A stretch of 37,342 nucleotides of DNA from Bacteroidales bacterium (GTDB lineage Bacteria; Bacteroidota; Bacteroidia; Bacteroidales; UBA10428), in assembly GCA_016935615.1 (NCBI GenBank), contig JAFGQO010000044.1, forward strand, positions 1 through 37,342. Direction: 5' to 3'. The position numbers were made by a program, and so were the translations under genes. The notes under the pieces are model-generated. The model searched no databases. It had not been told where the DNA came from and saw only the letters and a list, made by a program, of their open reading frames with translations. Positions 14,559-23,402 of this stretch are shown here, piece after piece; position 1 is the first letter of the stretch, and the number at the start of each line of letters is the position of its first letter.

Positions 14559-15895
14559 TGATCAGATTATCGGTTACTGAAAAAGATCAGCAGGCTGCAA
14601 AAAACCTTAAAATTCGCAGTGAAGAAATTCAGGAGATACTTGGACAAGTACCCCGATGGATCATTCGTTACGGGACCATTGTGATACTCTTTGTCCTCTT
14701 TTTGCTGATTGCAGGGGCAGCCTTATTGAAATATCCTGATGTAATAAATGCACGCGTAATTCTTACAACGGAAAATCCACCTGCCGATCTGACTGCAAAT
14801 GCTTCTGCTAAGATCAAACATATTTATGTGTCGGATAAACAAAAGGTTGACAGCAATCAGGTATTAACTATTTTGGAATCTGCGGCAGAATATGAGGATA
14901 TTAAAAAAATTGAAGATCTGTTGGGAGAGAACTTTACTGTTAAGATCCTGATATCATCAGATTTTTCTGATGAATATAAATTAGGATCCGTACAGGAAGC
15001 ATATGCAGGATTGCAGAAACGTATTGATGAATACAACAGCTTTGTCAATTTGGATTATTTTAAAAGAAAAATTAATTCAATACAAGCTGAAATTAAACAG
15101 TATAAACTATATCTTGACAGGCTGAAAGAGCAGGGCCAGGTTTTGCAAAAGGAATACCATCTGGCAAATAAACAATACAAGCGCGATTCCATGTTATTTA
15201 CCGAACATGTGCTATCCTCCTCTCAATTGGAGAAATCCGAAACGGAAAAGCTTAATAAACTGTTCAATCTGAAAGAAACACAGACTGAATTAGCTGCAGC
15301 AACAATTGAAATATCGGACCTTGAACAGGAAAAATTAGAACTGGAATTGAAACTGGAAGAAACAAGCAGGGGCCATCTCCAGAGCATCAGGGAAGCATAT
15401 GAACGACTGAAAGGACAGATTTCTTTGTGGAAGAACTCCTATGTTCTTAGCTCTCCTTTTAACGGGCAGGTTACTTTTACAAAATTCTGGAGTGAGAATC
15501 AATATGTAAACTCAGGAGAAACTGTTTTAACCGTATTGCCAAACGACCAGGGAAACATTGTCGGAAAAACTGAATTATCATCGGTCGGAGCAGGCAAAGT
15601 TAAGGAAGGACATGATGTTATTATTAAATTTGATAATTATCCTTATCTTGAATTTGGGACCATCAAAGGGAAAATTTCTTCTATATCGCTTGTTCCTAAC
15701 GACAATAATTATATGGCGGAAATTGCTATTGACAGCAACAGGCTTGTAACAAATTATAATATATTCCTTGATTTTCAACAAAACATGCCTGGGAATGCAG
15801 ATATTATTACCGACAAAAGAAGTCTGCTGAGCAGAATACTCGATCCGTTTAAATCACTACTGAAGAGACAAAAAGTATATAGAGAGAACAGTTGA
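14558..15895 (+). CDS. HlyD-family periplasmic adaptor of the peptide exporter
   Basis: This 445-aa protein has a cytoplasmic N-terminus, one membrane helix (about 40-58; IVILFVLFLLIAGAALL), and a periplasmic body. A beta/lipoyl-like half is split by a long coiled coil (about 165-290; rich in Glu, Gln, Lys and Leu), and the second half follows with LSSPFNGQVTFTKFWSENQY, the classic HlyD lipoyl motif. The end (about 350-420) is the beta-barrel and membrane-proximal region. It joins the C39 exporter to an outer-membrane channel, which is not in this window and may be a shared TolC-type protein. Its start overlaps the exporter stop. It ends 9 bp before the end of the convergent PAS kinase. Confidence 0.92.
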   Translation: MIRLSVTEKDQQAAKNLKIRSEEIQEILGQVPRWIIRYGTIVILFVLFLLIAGAALLKYPDVINARVILTTENPPADLTANASAKIKHIYVSDKQKVDSNQVLTILESAAEYEDIKKIEDLLGENFTVKILISSDFSDEYKLGSVQEAYAGLQKRIDEYNSFVNLDYFKRKINSIQAEIKQYKLYLDRLKEQGQVLQKEYHLANKQYKRDSMLFTEHVLSSSQLEKSETEKLNKLFNLKETQTELAAATIEISDLEQEKLELELKLEETSRGHLQSIREAYERLKGQISLWKNSYVLSSPFNGQVTFTKFWSENQYVNSGETVLTVLPNDQGNIVGKTELSSVGAGKVKEGHDVIIKFDNYPYLEFGTIKGKISSISLVPNDNNYMAEIAIDSNRLVTNYNIFLDFQQNMPGNADIITDKRSLLSRILDPFKSLLKRQKVYRENS

Positions 15896-15904
15896 TCGGA
15901 GTGG

Positions 15905-18685
15905 TTATTTCTTCTTCTTTTTTGGAAGCGTGAAAGTAAAGGTACTGCCAATGCCCGGTTCACTTTCAATGGATATTATTCCTTTGTTCTTTTCCACGAA
16001 TTCTTTGCAAATGATAAGCCCAAGACCTGTACCGCCTTCGCCGGATGTTCCTGTTGTAGAAAAATACTCATCAATTCGGAACAATTTCTCAATATTTTCT
16101 TTGGACATTCCAATTCCTGTATCAGTAATTGAAACAGCCAATTCGTCCGATTTTGCATCATAACATTTTATTACAATGCTGCCTTCTTCTTTTGTAAACT
16201 TGATGGCATTGCTCAACAAGTTGCGTATAACAAGATTGATCATGTTGCTATCAGCATATACATTGCAATCGCTGTTGATCTCTGAAATGAGTGAAATGGA
16301 TTTATTTTCAGCACTTGCTTTTGTCAATTCGATGTTTTGTTCAATAAGTTCCGAGATCTTAATTTGTGCCGGATTGTAACGTATTGTATCGGTTTGTGTC
16401 CGTGCCCAATGCAGTAAGTTTTCCAATAAATTGAACGCACTTTCCGATGAGGTTTTAATCATGGTCAGAAGCTCCAGTTTCTGATTTTCTTCAAAATCAT
16501 CGTGATTTCTCATTAACAATTCGGAAAATCCAAAGATGGCCTGGAAAGGATTTTTTAGATCGTGTGCAATAATTGAGAAAAACTTATTTTTTGTTGCATT
16601 CAGATGTTCCAGCTGAACATTTGCTTTCTGAAGATATTGTGCCTGCTTGTTCAATTCTTCCGATTGATGCTGTATTTTTTCCTGCCTTTCTTCCAGGATC
16701 ATGTTCACCTCCTGCAAATTCTGTGCTTGTTCGCGAAGTTGCTTTTCAGCATTTTTTTGTTTCGTAATATCGCGTCCGATACCAACAACTCCTGCAATAT
16801 TTCCATCAGCGTCGTAAAAAGGTACTTTTGAAGTTGAAATAACTCTTTCCCTGTCTTTCTCATCAAACCCGATCTCTTCCTTATTGATAATTGGTTTTCC
16901 TGTTTGTAATAGTTCCTGCTCATCTTTGTAATAAAGATCGGCAGCTTCCTTGGAAGGGGCAGTCTCAAAATCCGTTTTCCCAATGATCTCATCAAGAGAT
17001 TCTTTATGCATTACTTTTAAGAGCCGTTTGTTTACAGTAAGGAACCTGCTTTCTTTGTCCTTAATATAAATGTAATCAGGCATGTTATCAATTAATGTCC
17101 TTAACAGGTTTCTTTCTTTTTCAAGAAGAAGATTCTGTTCCGTCAAAGATTCAGATTGTTTCTTTATCTCTTCCTGACGCTCTTCAAGTAACTGGTTATT
17201 TTCCTGCAGATCAGCAGCCTGCTTTTCAAGTTGTTCCTGAAATTCTTTCATTTCAGTTATATCCCTTCCAACGCCCACAATACCAATAATTCTGCCATCA
17301 GCATCATAATAAGGTACCTTGGTCGTAGATAATACCCTTTCATTTCCTTCTTTATCGAAGCCAATTTCCTGCCTGTTTATAAGAGCTTTACCCGATTTAA
17401 TAACTTCCCGTTCATCAGCAAAGTATTTTTGAGCGATTTCTTTGGCATAATAGTCAAAATCAGTTTTTCCTTCAAGCTCATTCTGATCTTTTGCCTTCAT
17501 TATTTCACAGGTGTTTTTATTTGCTGTGATAAAGCGGCTTTCTTTGTCCTTGATATAAATGAAATCCGGTATTGCATCTATGAGTGTACGCAATAGATTT
17601 CTTTCGTTCTCCAGGATTGTATTTTGTGAGCTTAATTCATCAGCTTGCTGATTGATCTCTTCCTGTCTTTCTTCAAGCAGGACGTTGATTTCCTGAAGAC
17701 TCTGTGCCTGCTCTTTCAGCTTTTCTTCCGATTCTTTCTGACGGGTAATATCTCTGCCAATACCTACCAATCCTACAATATTGCCATCTTTATCTCTGAT
17801 CGGGACTTTGGTAGTTGATTTGACCCGGATGTTACCTCGGGAATCAAACCCGATCTCTTCTTTATTGATTATCGCTTCTCCTGTTTCAATAACTTGTTTG
17901 TCATCTTTATAAAAGATCTCTGCCATATCCTTTGGATAGAAGTCGAAGTCTGTCTTTCCGATTAAATTGTTAAATGTTTTGGCTTTAGTGACTTTTATTT
18001 GCTCAGGATTCCCGTCCAGGAACCGGCATTCTTTATCCTTGATATAGATTGTGTCAGGCATATTGTCCATCAGGGCTCTCAGTAAATTCCTTTCCTTCTC
18101 GATAATGTGGTGCTGTTTTTCAATTTCCAGAGAACTGAGTTCCTGTTCTGAAATATCAGAGCAAGTTCCCATAAGCCCGATGATATTGCCTTTTTTATCT
18201 TTAATGGGAATTTTTGTTGTCAAGAAAAACTGACTTGCTCCGTTTTTATTGCTTTCCTCCTTGTGCTTAACAATCTCAACTTCTCCTGTTAATACTTTAT
18301 TGTCATTTTCGATGTACTTACTGCATTCATCTTTTTCATAGAGATCTTTATCTGTTTTGCCATATAAATCCTCGGGTCTGTTGACTTTGAGTTTTTTGCT
18401 GAATTTATGATTTGCCAGGATATATTTGCCGTCAACATCCTTAAAAAAAACACAATCCGGAAGATTATTTATTAAAATATTCAGTTGATCGCTTTCATCC
18501 AGTAAACTATGGGATACGGAATGAAATGCTCTGCGTCTCTGACTTCTCCTGATGATTTTATATATAACAAATACACCCAATGAAGATCCCATTCCTCCTA
18601 AAAAGTATAAAATTCCGGGGAGCAAATGTACTGATGACATTAATAATCTGAAATTCAATAAAATAACGGATTCGGAAACAGTCAT
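15905..18685 (-). CDS. Membrane histidine kinase with four PAS domains
   Basis: This 926-aa sensor kinase starts with a hydrophobic helix (about 18-43; LLPGILYFLGGMGSSLGVFV). Four PAS domains follow. The first (NILINNLPDCVFFKDVDGKY) is divergent, while the next three are close copies, each opening ERNLLR.L.D..PD.IYIKDKE and ending PxxDxDGxIxGxVGxGRDIT. They are joined by repeated coiled-coil linkers with ERQEEI-type heptads. The catalytic part has the H-box FFSIIAHDLKNPFQAIFGF, an N-box LVIRNLLSNAIKFTKEEG, G1 SITDTGIGMS and G2 GTGLGLIICKEF. I chose ATG 18685; TTG 18691 is possible. No receiver domain is seen. It is convergent with the exporter operon, so a role in it is possible but unproven. 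Confidence 0.92.
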   Translation of the reverse strand: MTVSESVILLNFRLLMSSVHLLPGILYFLGGMGSSLGVFVIYKIIRRSQRRRAFHSVSHSLLDESDQLNILINNLPDCVFFKDVDGKYILANHKFSKKLKVNRPEDLYGKTDKDLYEKDECSKYIENDNKVLTGEVEIVKHKEESNKNGASQFFLTTKIPIKDKKGNIIGLMGTCSDISEQELSSLEIEKQHHIIEKERNLLRALMDNMPDTIYIKDKECRFLDGNPEQIKVTKAKTFNNLIGKTDFDFYPKDMAEIFYKDDKQVIETGEAIINKEEIGFDSRGNIRVKSTTKVPIRDKDGNIVGLVGIGRDITRQKESEEKLKEQAQSLQEINVLLEERQEEINQQADELSSQNTILENERNLLRTLIDAIPDFIYIKDKESRFITANKNTCEIMKAKDQNELEGKTDFDYYAKEIAQKYFADEREVIKSGKALINRQEIGFDKEGNERVLSTTKVPYYDADGRIIGIVGVGRDITEMKEFQEQLEKQAADLQENNQLLEERQEEIKKQSESLTEQNLLLEKERNLLRTLIDNMPDYIYIKDKESRFLTVNKRLLKVMHKESLDEIIGKTDFETAPSKEAADLYYKDEQELLQTGKPIINKEEIGFDEKDRERVISTSKVPFYDADGNIAGVVGIGRDITKQKNAEKQLREQAQNLQEVNMILEERQEKIQHQSEELNKQAQYLQKANVQLEHLNATKNKFFSIIAHDLKNPFQAIFGFSELLMRNHDDFEENQKLELLTMIKTSSESAFNLLENLLHWARTQTDTIRYNPAQIKISELIEQNIELTKASAENKSISLISEINSDCNVYADSNMINLVIRNLLSNAIKFTKEEGSIVIKCYDAKSDELAVSITDTGIGMSKENIEKLFRIDEYFSTTGTSGEGGTGLGLIICKEFVEKNKGIISIESEPGIGSTFTFTLPKKKKK

Positions 18686-18881
18686 ATTCAATTACCTCAT
18701 ACTGGTTGTTTGTTTTAGTATGCAATTCTACGAAAATAAATTAATATGGTTCCTAATATTTTAAGATTTGAAGTTGATACTATGTCTTACTTGCTAACTC
18801 TCAATTAACTATAAACATTGATTTTTTTGATTTTCAAGAGTGAATAGAGGTGATACTTTCCGATTTTGATAATGAATTTAT

Positions 18882-18914
18882 AAAAAACATCCCTGATAGT
18901 GTTATCAGGGATGT
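18882..18914 (-). terminator. Strong minus-strand terminator-like hairpin without an assigned gene
   Basis: ACATCCCTGATA (18887-18898) and TATCAGGGATGT (18903-18914) form a perfect 12-bp stem with a GTGT loop. Read on the minus strand it is followed by TTTTTTA, a textbook terminator. No minus-strand gene ends just before it; the region to its right belongs to the pdxB leader. It might end a small minus-strand RNA. Confidence 0.65.
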
Positions 18915-18987
18915 CTGTTGGGTTTACTCCATTTTGGGTTTTCAATGTATTACCCTAATGAAATTTGTGAAATAGTAATTAGATCTA

Positions 18988-19018
18988 ACCCTTATCATAA
19001 AAATAGATACATAAGGGT
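18988..19018. repeat. Inverted repeat in the kinase-pdxB divergent spacer
   Basis: ACCCTTAT (18988-18995) pairs with ATAAGGGT (19011-19018), a perfect 8-bp dyad with a 15-nt loop. It lies in the 440-bp divergent spacer 18686-19125, which holds no convincing gene. It could be a regulator site for pdxB or part of the minus-strand RNA proposed above. Confidence 0.45.
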
Positions 19019-19125
19019 ACAAAAAGGTTGCGTGTTGGTGAAAAAAATGTTAATACCGTGTTTTAACCGTTTGTAATTGATACTATTTCTTGTTATCATT
19101 GGAAAAGATTAATCCAGAAATAGGA

Positions 19126-20250
19126 ATGAAAATTGTTGCCGATGAAAAGATCCCTTTTCTTAAAGGTATCATTGAACCGTTTGCAGATATTGAGTATTAT
19201 CCCGGAATACAGATTGATAAAGATAAAATCAGAGATGCTGATGCTCTTCTTATAAGAACACGTACAATTTGCAATCAAAACCTATTGGAAGGTTCAAATG
19301 TAAAATTTATAGCTTCAGCAACAATCGGATACGATCATATAGATACCGAATATTGTAAAAAGAAGAATATTTACTGGATAAATGCTCCGGGATGTAATTC
19401 TGGCTCAGTAATGCAGTACATTGCCTCAGCCCTGGTGCTGTTTGCAAAAAGCAGGAATATAGATCTTAAGAAAAGAACACTTGGAGTTATAGGAGTAGGT
19501 AATGTGGGTAAAAAAGTTGTTCGGTTGGCTGAAATTCTTGGCATTCAGGTGGTATTGAACGATCCTCCGCGTCAGAGAGCTGAAGGTCCGTGTGGATTTA
19601 TTTCCCTGGAAGGGATACTTCGGGAAGCTGATATTATTACACTTCACGTGCCCCTTATATACGAAGGGGAAGACCATACGTATCATATGGTAAATGAAAA
19701 TTTTTTGGGTCGTTTGAACAGGGGAACACTTTTAATTAATTCCTCTCGCGGAGAGGTGATTGATACATCTGCACTGAGACAGTTCTTAAAAAAGGGATTT
19801 CCGGAATCTGTAATTCTCGATGTATGGGAAAATGAACCGGCTATTGACAGAGACCTGTTGTACGAATCATTTATTGGTACTCCGCATATTGCAGGTTATT
19901 CTGCAGACGGTAAAGCCAATGGGACGAAAATGATCGTTCAGGCATTGAGCAGATTCTTTAATTTGGGAATTGACGATTGGCAACCTGACAATATTCCGGT
20001 ACCCGAAAAAAAAGAGATTGTATACGACGGGAACAATAAAAATTTTCAGGAAATTATAACTGATCTTGTTTTACAAACTTATGATATCAGGCAAGACGAC
20101 AGGGCATTAAGAAATTCTATCAACGATTTTGAACTTCTGCGGGGCAATTATCCACTCAGGAGAGAATTCAGCACGTATGACGTGACAATTGAAAATGTAC
20201 CTGCTGAGTATAAGAAACAATTGATGAGTTTGGGATTTCAGCTCATATAA
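19126..20250 (+). CDS. pdxB: 4-phosphoerythronate dehydrogenase
   Basis: This 374-aa enzyme oxidises 4-phosphoerythronate with NAD in the DXP-dependent route to pyridoxal phosphate. The start MKIVADEKIPFLKG is typical of PdxB, so I chose ATG 19126; a TTG 36 bases upstream is open but not needed. The D-2-hydroxyacid dehydrogenase fold is shown by GVIGVGNVGKK (120-130) and by the catalytic set Arg208 (NSSRGE), Glu237 (ENEP) and His254 (GTPHIAG). The extra C-terminal part (about 285-374), absent from SerA-type dehydrogenases, marks the PdxB branch. The tail includes NYPLRREFSTYDVTI. It stands alone; other pdx genes are not in the window. It ends 3 bp before the end of the convergent small gene. 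Confidence 0.93.
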   Translation: MKIVADEKIPFLKGIIEPFADIEYYPGIQIDKDKIRDADALLIRTRTICNQNLLEGSNVKFIASATIGYDHIDTEYCKKKNIYWINAPGCNSGSVMQYIASALVLFAKSRNIDLKKRTLGVIGVGNVGKKVVRLAEILGIQVVLNDPPRQRAEGPCGFISLEGILREADIITLHVPLIYEGEDHTYHMVNENFLGRLNRGTLLINSSRGEVIDTSALRQFLKKGFPESVILDVWENEPAIDRDLLYESFIGTPHIAGYSADGKANGTKMIVQALSRFFNLGIDDWQPDNIPVPEKKEIVYDGNNKNFQEIITDLVLQTYDIRQDDRALRNSINDFELLRGNYPLRREFSTYDVTIENVPAEYKKQLMSLGFQLI

Positions 20251-20253
20251 GGC

Positions 20254-20586
20254 TCAGGAACCCTGGATTTTTTCAGCCAATTCTTTTGTGTTGTTATCAT
20301 AAAAGCCTTCAAAAGAACCATTTTCGTCAATGAATCTTTTGGCTCTGATAAAATGAGCTTTGTATTTAATATAATGTGCTCCGTTCTCAAATTCCCAGTA
20401 TACATTTCGGGCCTTGTAAATTTTACCTATGCAAGCTTCAAAAATAAGGGTATAAGATATCCCTGTATATTCTTCGGCTTCCAAAATTGAATTAAACCTC
20501 ACGCTGCGATTTGCAAAATGTCCAATAACCGGTACGTTATAGCGTCTTTGTCGTCTTTTTTGCGAAACGGTAATATTCATATCCAT
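20254..20586 (-). CDS. Small basic protein with a NUMOD1-like DNA-binding segment
   Basis: This 110-aa protein has no close family I can name with certainty. It begins with a basic stretch (VSQKRRQRRYNVPVIGHF), and the middle (about 30-68) follows the pattern seen in NUMOD1-type DNA-binding repeats of homing endonucleases: RFNSILEAEEYTGISYTLIF, then CIGKIYKARNVYWEFE. There is no nuclease domain, so it could be a stand-alone DNA-binding protein or a remnant. The C-terminal part is acidic and ends with a helix (ELAEKIQGS). It is convergent with pdxB, 3 bp apart. The gene reads as real from composition, but its function is unknown. A second start at Met3 is possible. Confidence 0.6.
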   Translation of the reverse strand: MDMNITVSQKRRQRRYNVPVIGHFANRSVRFNSILEAEEYTGISYTLIFEACIGKIYKARNVYWEFENGAHYIKYKAHFIRAKRFIDENGSFEGFYDNNTKELAEKIQGS

Positions 20587-20751
20587 GTTTATTGTTTTAA
20601 AACGTTTGTTTGATCAGGAAGTTACATAAATGTACAAAAAATACAGTATGAATTATAAACTGTTTAATTAACTTCTGCCGGAATTGACTTTTCTGCCAAA
20701 GCATTTCTTCATACATGGTGTTAAAAAGTTATTGTCACTGTTCAACCCTGC

Positions 20752-20917
20752 TGAAGCGGAGTTGTTATAAAAGTTAAGAATTATAAGATAGCCGTTCAGT
20801 CTCGAAGACTCAAAGAATTCACAAACTCCTGTTTTTCAATTATCTATTACTTTGTGAGTATTTCGTGAATTAGTGTCCAAGTAGCGAATCTTCAACTTTT
20901 AAGAAAGCTCCGCTTCA
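20752..20917. repeat. 166-bp imperfect palindromic element
   Basis: TGAAGCGGAG (20752-20761) is repeated inverted as CTCCGCTTCA (20908-20917). The arms continue imperfectly with ATAAAAGTT against AACTTTTAAG and AATTCAC against GTGAATT. The 335-bp spacer 20587-20921 has no other content that I can recognise. It resembles in size and layout the element at 25209-25368 and may be a MITE remnant. Confidence 0.65.
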
Positions 20918-20921
20918 ATCA

Positions 20922-22244
20922 TCAAAACAGTTTTTTAGGTTGTCCCGTGGTTTCAATTACATTCGACCATAGCTCACCTTCGGTTGATATTTTTTTTCTT
21001 TTTGCAACAGCCATTGGAATAGGGAGCACTGTAAAATGGGTATTCCAGTATCCCACAACAAAGCCTGTTCTTCCTGCCATTGCTGCATGCACAGCATTTT
21101 GTGCAAGAATATTGCAGAAGAGACTGTCATTGGCATTGGCAGCCGAACTTCTTATAATATAACTCGGGTCGATATATTTCAGAGTGAATGGAAAACTCTG
21201 TTTTCTGAATTCTTCCTTGATGGTATCCCGCAAATAGATACCAATATCATTGTACTTGATATTGCCTGAGGCGTCTTTTTCAATCGCCTGATCCTGAAAT
21301 AAATTTTGTCCTGCACCTTCAGCTACTACAATCAGTGCATGATGCTTCCTTTCGAGCCTTGATTTTAATATTTGTAAAAATCCGTTACTCCCATACAATT
21401 CAAATTGTACTTCCGGAATCAGGACAAAATTTACCTCCTGTACGGCCAGGGCAGCATTTGCAGCAATAAATCCCGAATCCCGCCCCATCAATTTCACCAG
21501 GGCAATTCCATTAAAGGCTCCCTTGGCTTCATTATGTGCTCCGCGAAGAACATCCATAGCAATAGTAAAAGCAGTCTCAAAGCCAAATGATTTTTCAATC
21601 AGATTGATGTCGTTGTCTATGGTTTTCGGAATACCGGCTACTGCTATTTTCAATCCGCGTTTTATGATTTCTTCCGTAATAGCATGCGCACCGCGCAGTG
21701 TGCCATCTCCCCCGATAGCAAATAATATGTTAATATTCATTCTTTCCAGTGCATCCACTATTTCTCCTATATCCTGAGGCCCTCTTGATGTACCCAGAAA
21801 GGTGCCACCCTGCATATGAATATCTTCAACCTCTGCAGGAGTCAATTCAATTATTTCGTGCTTGTATTTTGGTATAAATCCTTCAAATCCGTATTTGATG
21901 CCAATGACTCTTTGTACACCATAACGATCAAAAAGTTGCATTACCAATCCCCTGATAACATTGTTTAATCCGGGGCACAAACCTCCGCAGGTAACAATTG
22001 CAACCTTTGTTTTCGCAGGATCAAAATAGATATACTCTTTTGGACCGGCCTTTTCAAAAGATACGGGCTCAATATTATTGTTTATGCATTCTTTATAGTA
22101 TCTGATATCAGATTTCATAACGATACGCTGATCGTCCTGTATGTAGTTAAATATTCCGTCGTCATCTTTCTTGGAAAGGTTCAGAGGAGATTCAATAGTG
22201 CAATTTCCAAGCTTGGGAACAATGAATTGTTCTGCTGTATACAT
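20922..22244 (-). CDS. 6-phosphofructokinase, ATP-type (TP0108/plant-like clade)
   Basis: This 440-aa enzyme phosphorylates fructose 6-phosphate in glycolysis. The glycine-rich CGGLCPGLN motif (86-94) and GGDGT (178-182) are those of ATP-using members; PPi-using enzymes usually have GGDD at this site. PKTIDND (206-212) has the catalytic Asp and a Lys found in the long clade that includes plant ATP-PFKs. An N-terminal extension of about 75 residues (YIYFDPAKTKVAIVTCGG begins the core) and the C-terminal part (FTLKYIDPSYIIRSSAANAND) agree with that clade. The combination indicates ATP use, but donor preference is an inference. The start is ATG 22244. It is upstream of nothing on its strand and the glycosyltransferase lies 90 bp away, also on the minus strand. 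Confidence 0.92.
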   Translation of the reverse strand: MYTAEQFIVPKLGNCTIESPLNLSKKDDDGIFNYIQDDQRIVMKSDIRYYKECINNNIEPVSFEKAGPKEYIYFDPAKTKVAIVTCGGLCPGLNNVIRGLVMQLFDRYGVQRVIGIKYGFEGFIPKYKHEIIELTPAEVEDIHMQGGTFLGTSRGPQDIGEIVDALERMNINILFAIGGDGTLRGAHAITEEIIKRGLKIAVAGIPKTIDNDINLIEKSFGFETAFTIAMDVLRGAHNEAKGAFNGIALVKLMGRDSGFIAANAALAVQEVNFVLIPEVQFELYGSNGFLQILKSRLERKHHALIVVAEGAGQNLFQDQAIEKDASGNIKYNDIGIYLRDTIKEEFRKQSFPFTLKYIDPSYIIRSSAANANDSLFCNILAQNAVHAAMAGRTGFVVGYWNTHFTVLPIPMAVAKRKKISTEGELWSNVIETTGQPKKLF

Positions 22245-22334
22245 AATGTTTAAAAATACTAAAATTCAAAAATACACATTTCCGCCTTACTGAAGATTAA
22301 GAAAAAAAGAAATTGCAGTGGGTTGACGAGTACA

Positions 22335-23402
22335 TCATATTATCGTTCTCAGCTGTTGAATAACCTTTTCCCAGGTATAAAAATTCATGGCATATTCTTT
22401 CATTTGTTTTACTGAACTCATCCATTGATCCGGAGAAAGCTTGTTTATACGATGGACAAGTTCCATAGAATCCTGAAAGTAAAAAGCATGATTTTGTGTA
22501 GTATTTCTATTGGATACTGAGTCAAAAGCAAGAATAGGGCAGCCTGAATACATTGCCTCAACAAGTGATGGATTGGTTCCTCCTGCGCCATGTCCATGAA
22601 TGTATATTTTACATTGCTTTCTGTATTTCTGCAACAATTCAGGCCGGTCGTAAAGAGGGTCTTTGAAAAAAATATTCCTCGAATGATGGCAGGTTCTTTT
22701 AAGTTTTCTTCCCAATCTTGTTTGTGACCAGTTTGAAATAATGATCAGGTCAAGATGAATGATATTCTCAAATGCGTTGATGATAAGTTGCAGATTGTTT
22801 TCGGGTTCTGCTCTGCATATCATCAAAGCGAAAGGTTTTGTATGCAATCCCTCATCAGTTTCAATATCATGCAAATGATCTGCTCCGTATTTTACATCAA
22901 CCAGCTTGTTGTGATATTTTTCCGGGATAAAATATTTTAATGCAGAATTATCAAGTATTAAATAATCGGAAAATTTAATGGATTGCTTAAAAGAATAGTA
23001 CAGGTATTTTCTTACCGGGAGATTCCATTTCGGCCTGATCCATTCTATCCCGTCAAGATGTATTATGAATTTCGCTTTTTTGATTCGGCTAAAAAACGGC
23101 ATGAAAATTCCCGATCCTGTTCCAAGTAGTAAAATAATATCAGATTTCCTCAGTGAAATCAATATGGAAATCAAATCATAGAACACACTAAAGGGACCAT
23201 TTGCCGGTAACGGAAGGAATTTTCGGGTTATACCTTTCCATCTTTTGGTACGTTCATTTTTATTGTAAAAACTCTTGTCGCAAAAAACCGTAATTTCCAT
23301 ACTGTTTTTTAATATTCTGCAAATATTTTCGGCAAATGTTTCAAAACCACCATAACGTGCAGGTATTCCGGTACAGCCTATAATAGATAATTTTGTTTCC
23401 AA
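22335..23402 (-). CDS. Glycosyltransferase, DUF1972/GT4-like
   Basis: This 355-aa protein begins LSIIGCTGIPARYGGFETFA, the signature of the DUF1972 N-terminal domain of GT4-type glycosyltransferases such as rhamnosyltransferases. Residues 1-170 are the acceptor half, with GTGSGIFMPFF near 97 and the GIEWIRPKW motif near 140. The donor half (about 190-350) contains ALMICRAEPENN and, near the end, GAGGTNPSLVEAMYSGCPIL, the sugar-nucleotide-binding loop of GT4 enzymes. No membrane helix is seen. It stands alone, with no polysaccharide cluster around it, so the sugar and product are unknown. Its likely role is cell-surface polysaccharide synthesis. It is divergent from dnaA. Confidence 0.88.
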   Translation of the reverse strand: METKLSIIGCTGIPARYGGFETFAENICRILKNSMEITVFCDKSFYNKNERTKRWKGITRKFLPLPANGPFSVFYDLISILISLRKSDIILLLGTGSGIFMPFFSRIKKAKFIIHLDGIEWIRPKWNLPVRKYLYYSFKQSIKFSDYLILDNSALKYFIPEKYHNKLVDVKYGADHLHDIETDEGLHTKPFALMICRAEPENNLQLIINAFENIIHLDLIIISNWSQTRLGRKLKRTCHHSRNIFFKDPLYDRPELLQKYRKQCKIYIHGHGAGGTNPSLVEAMYSGCPILAFDSVSNRNTTQNHAFYFQDSMELVHRINKLSPDQWMSSVKQMKEYAMNFYTWEKVIQQLRTII

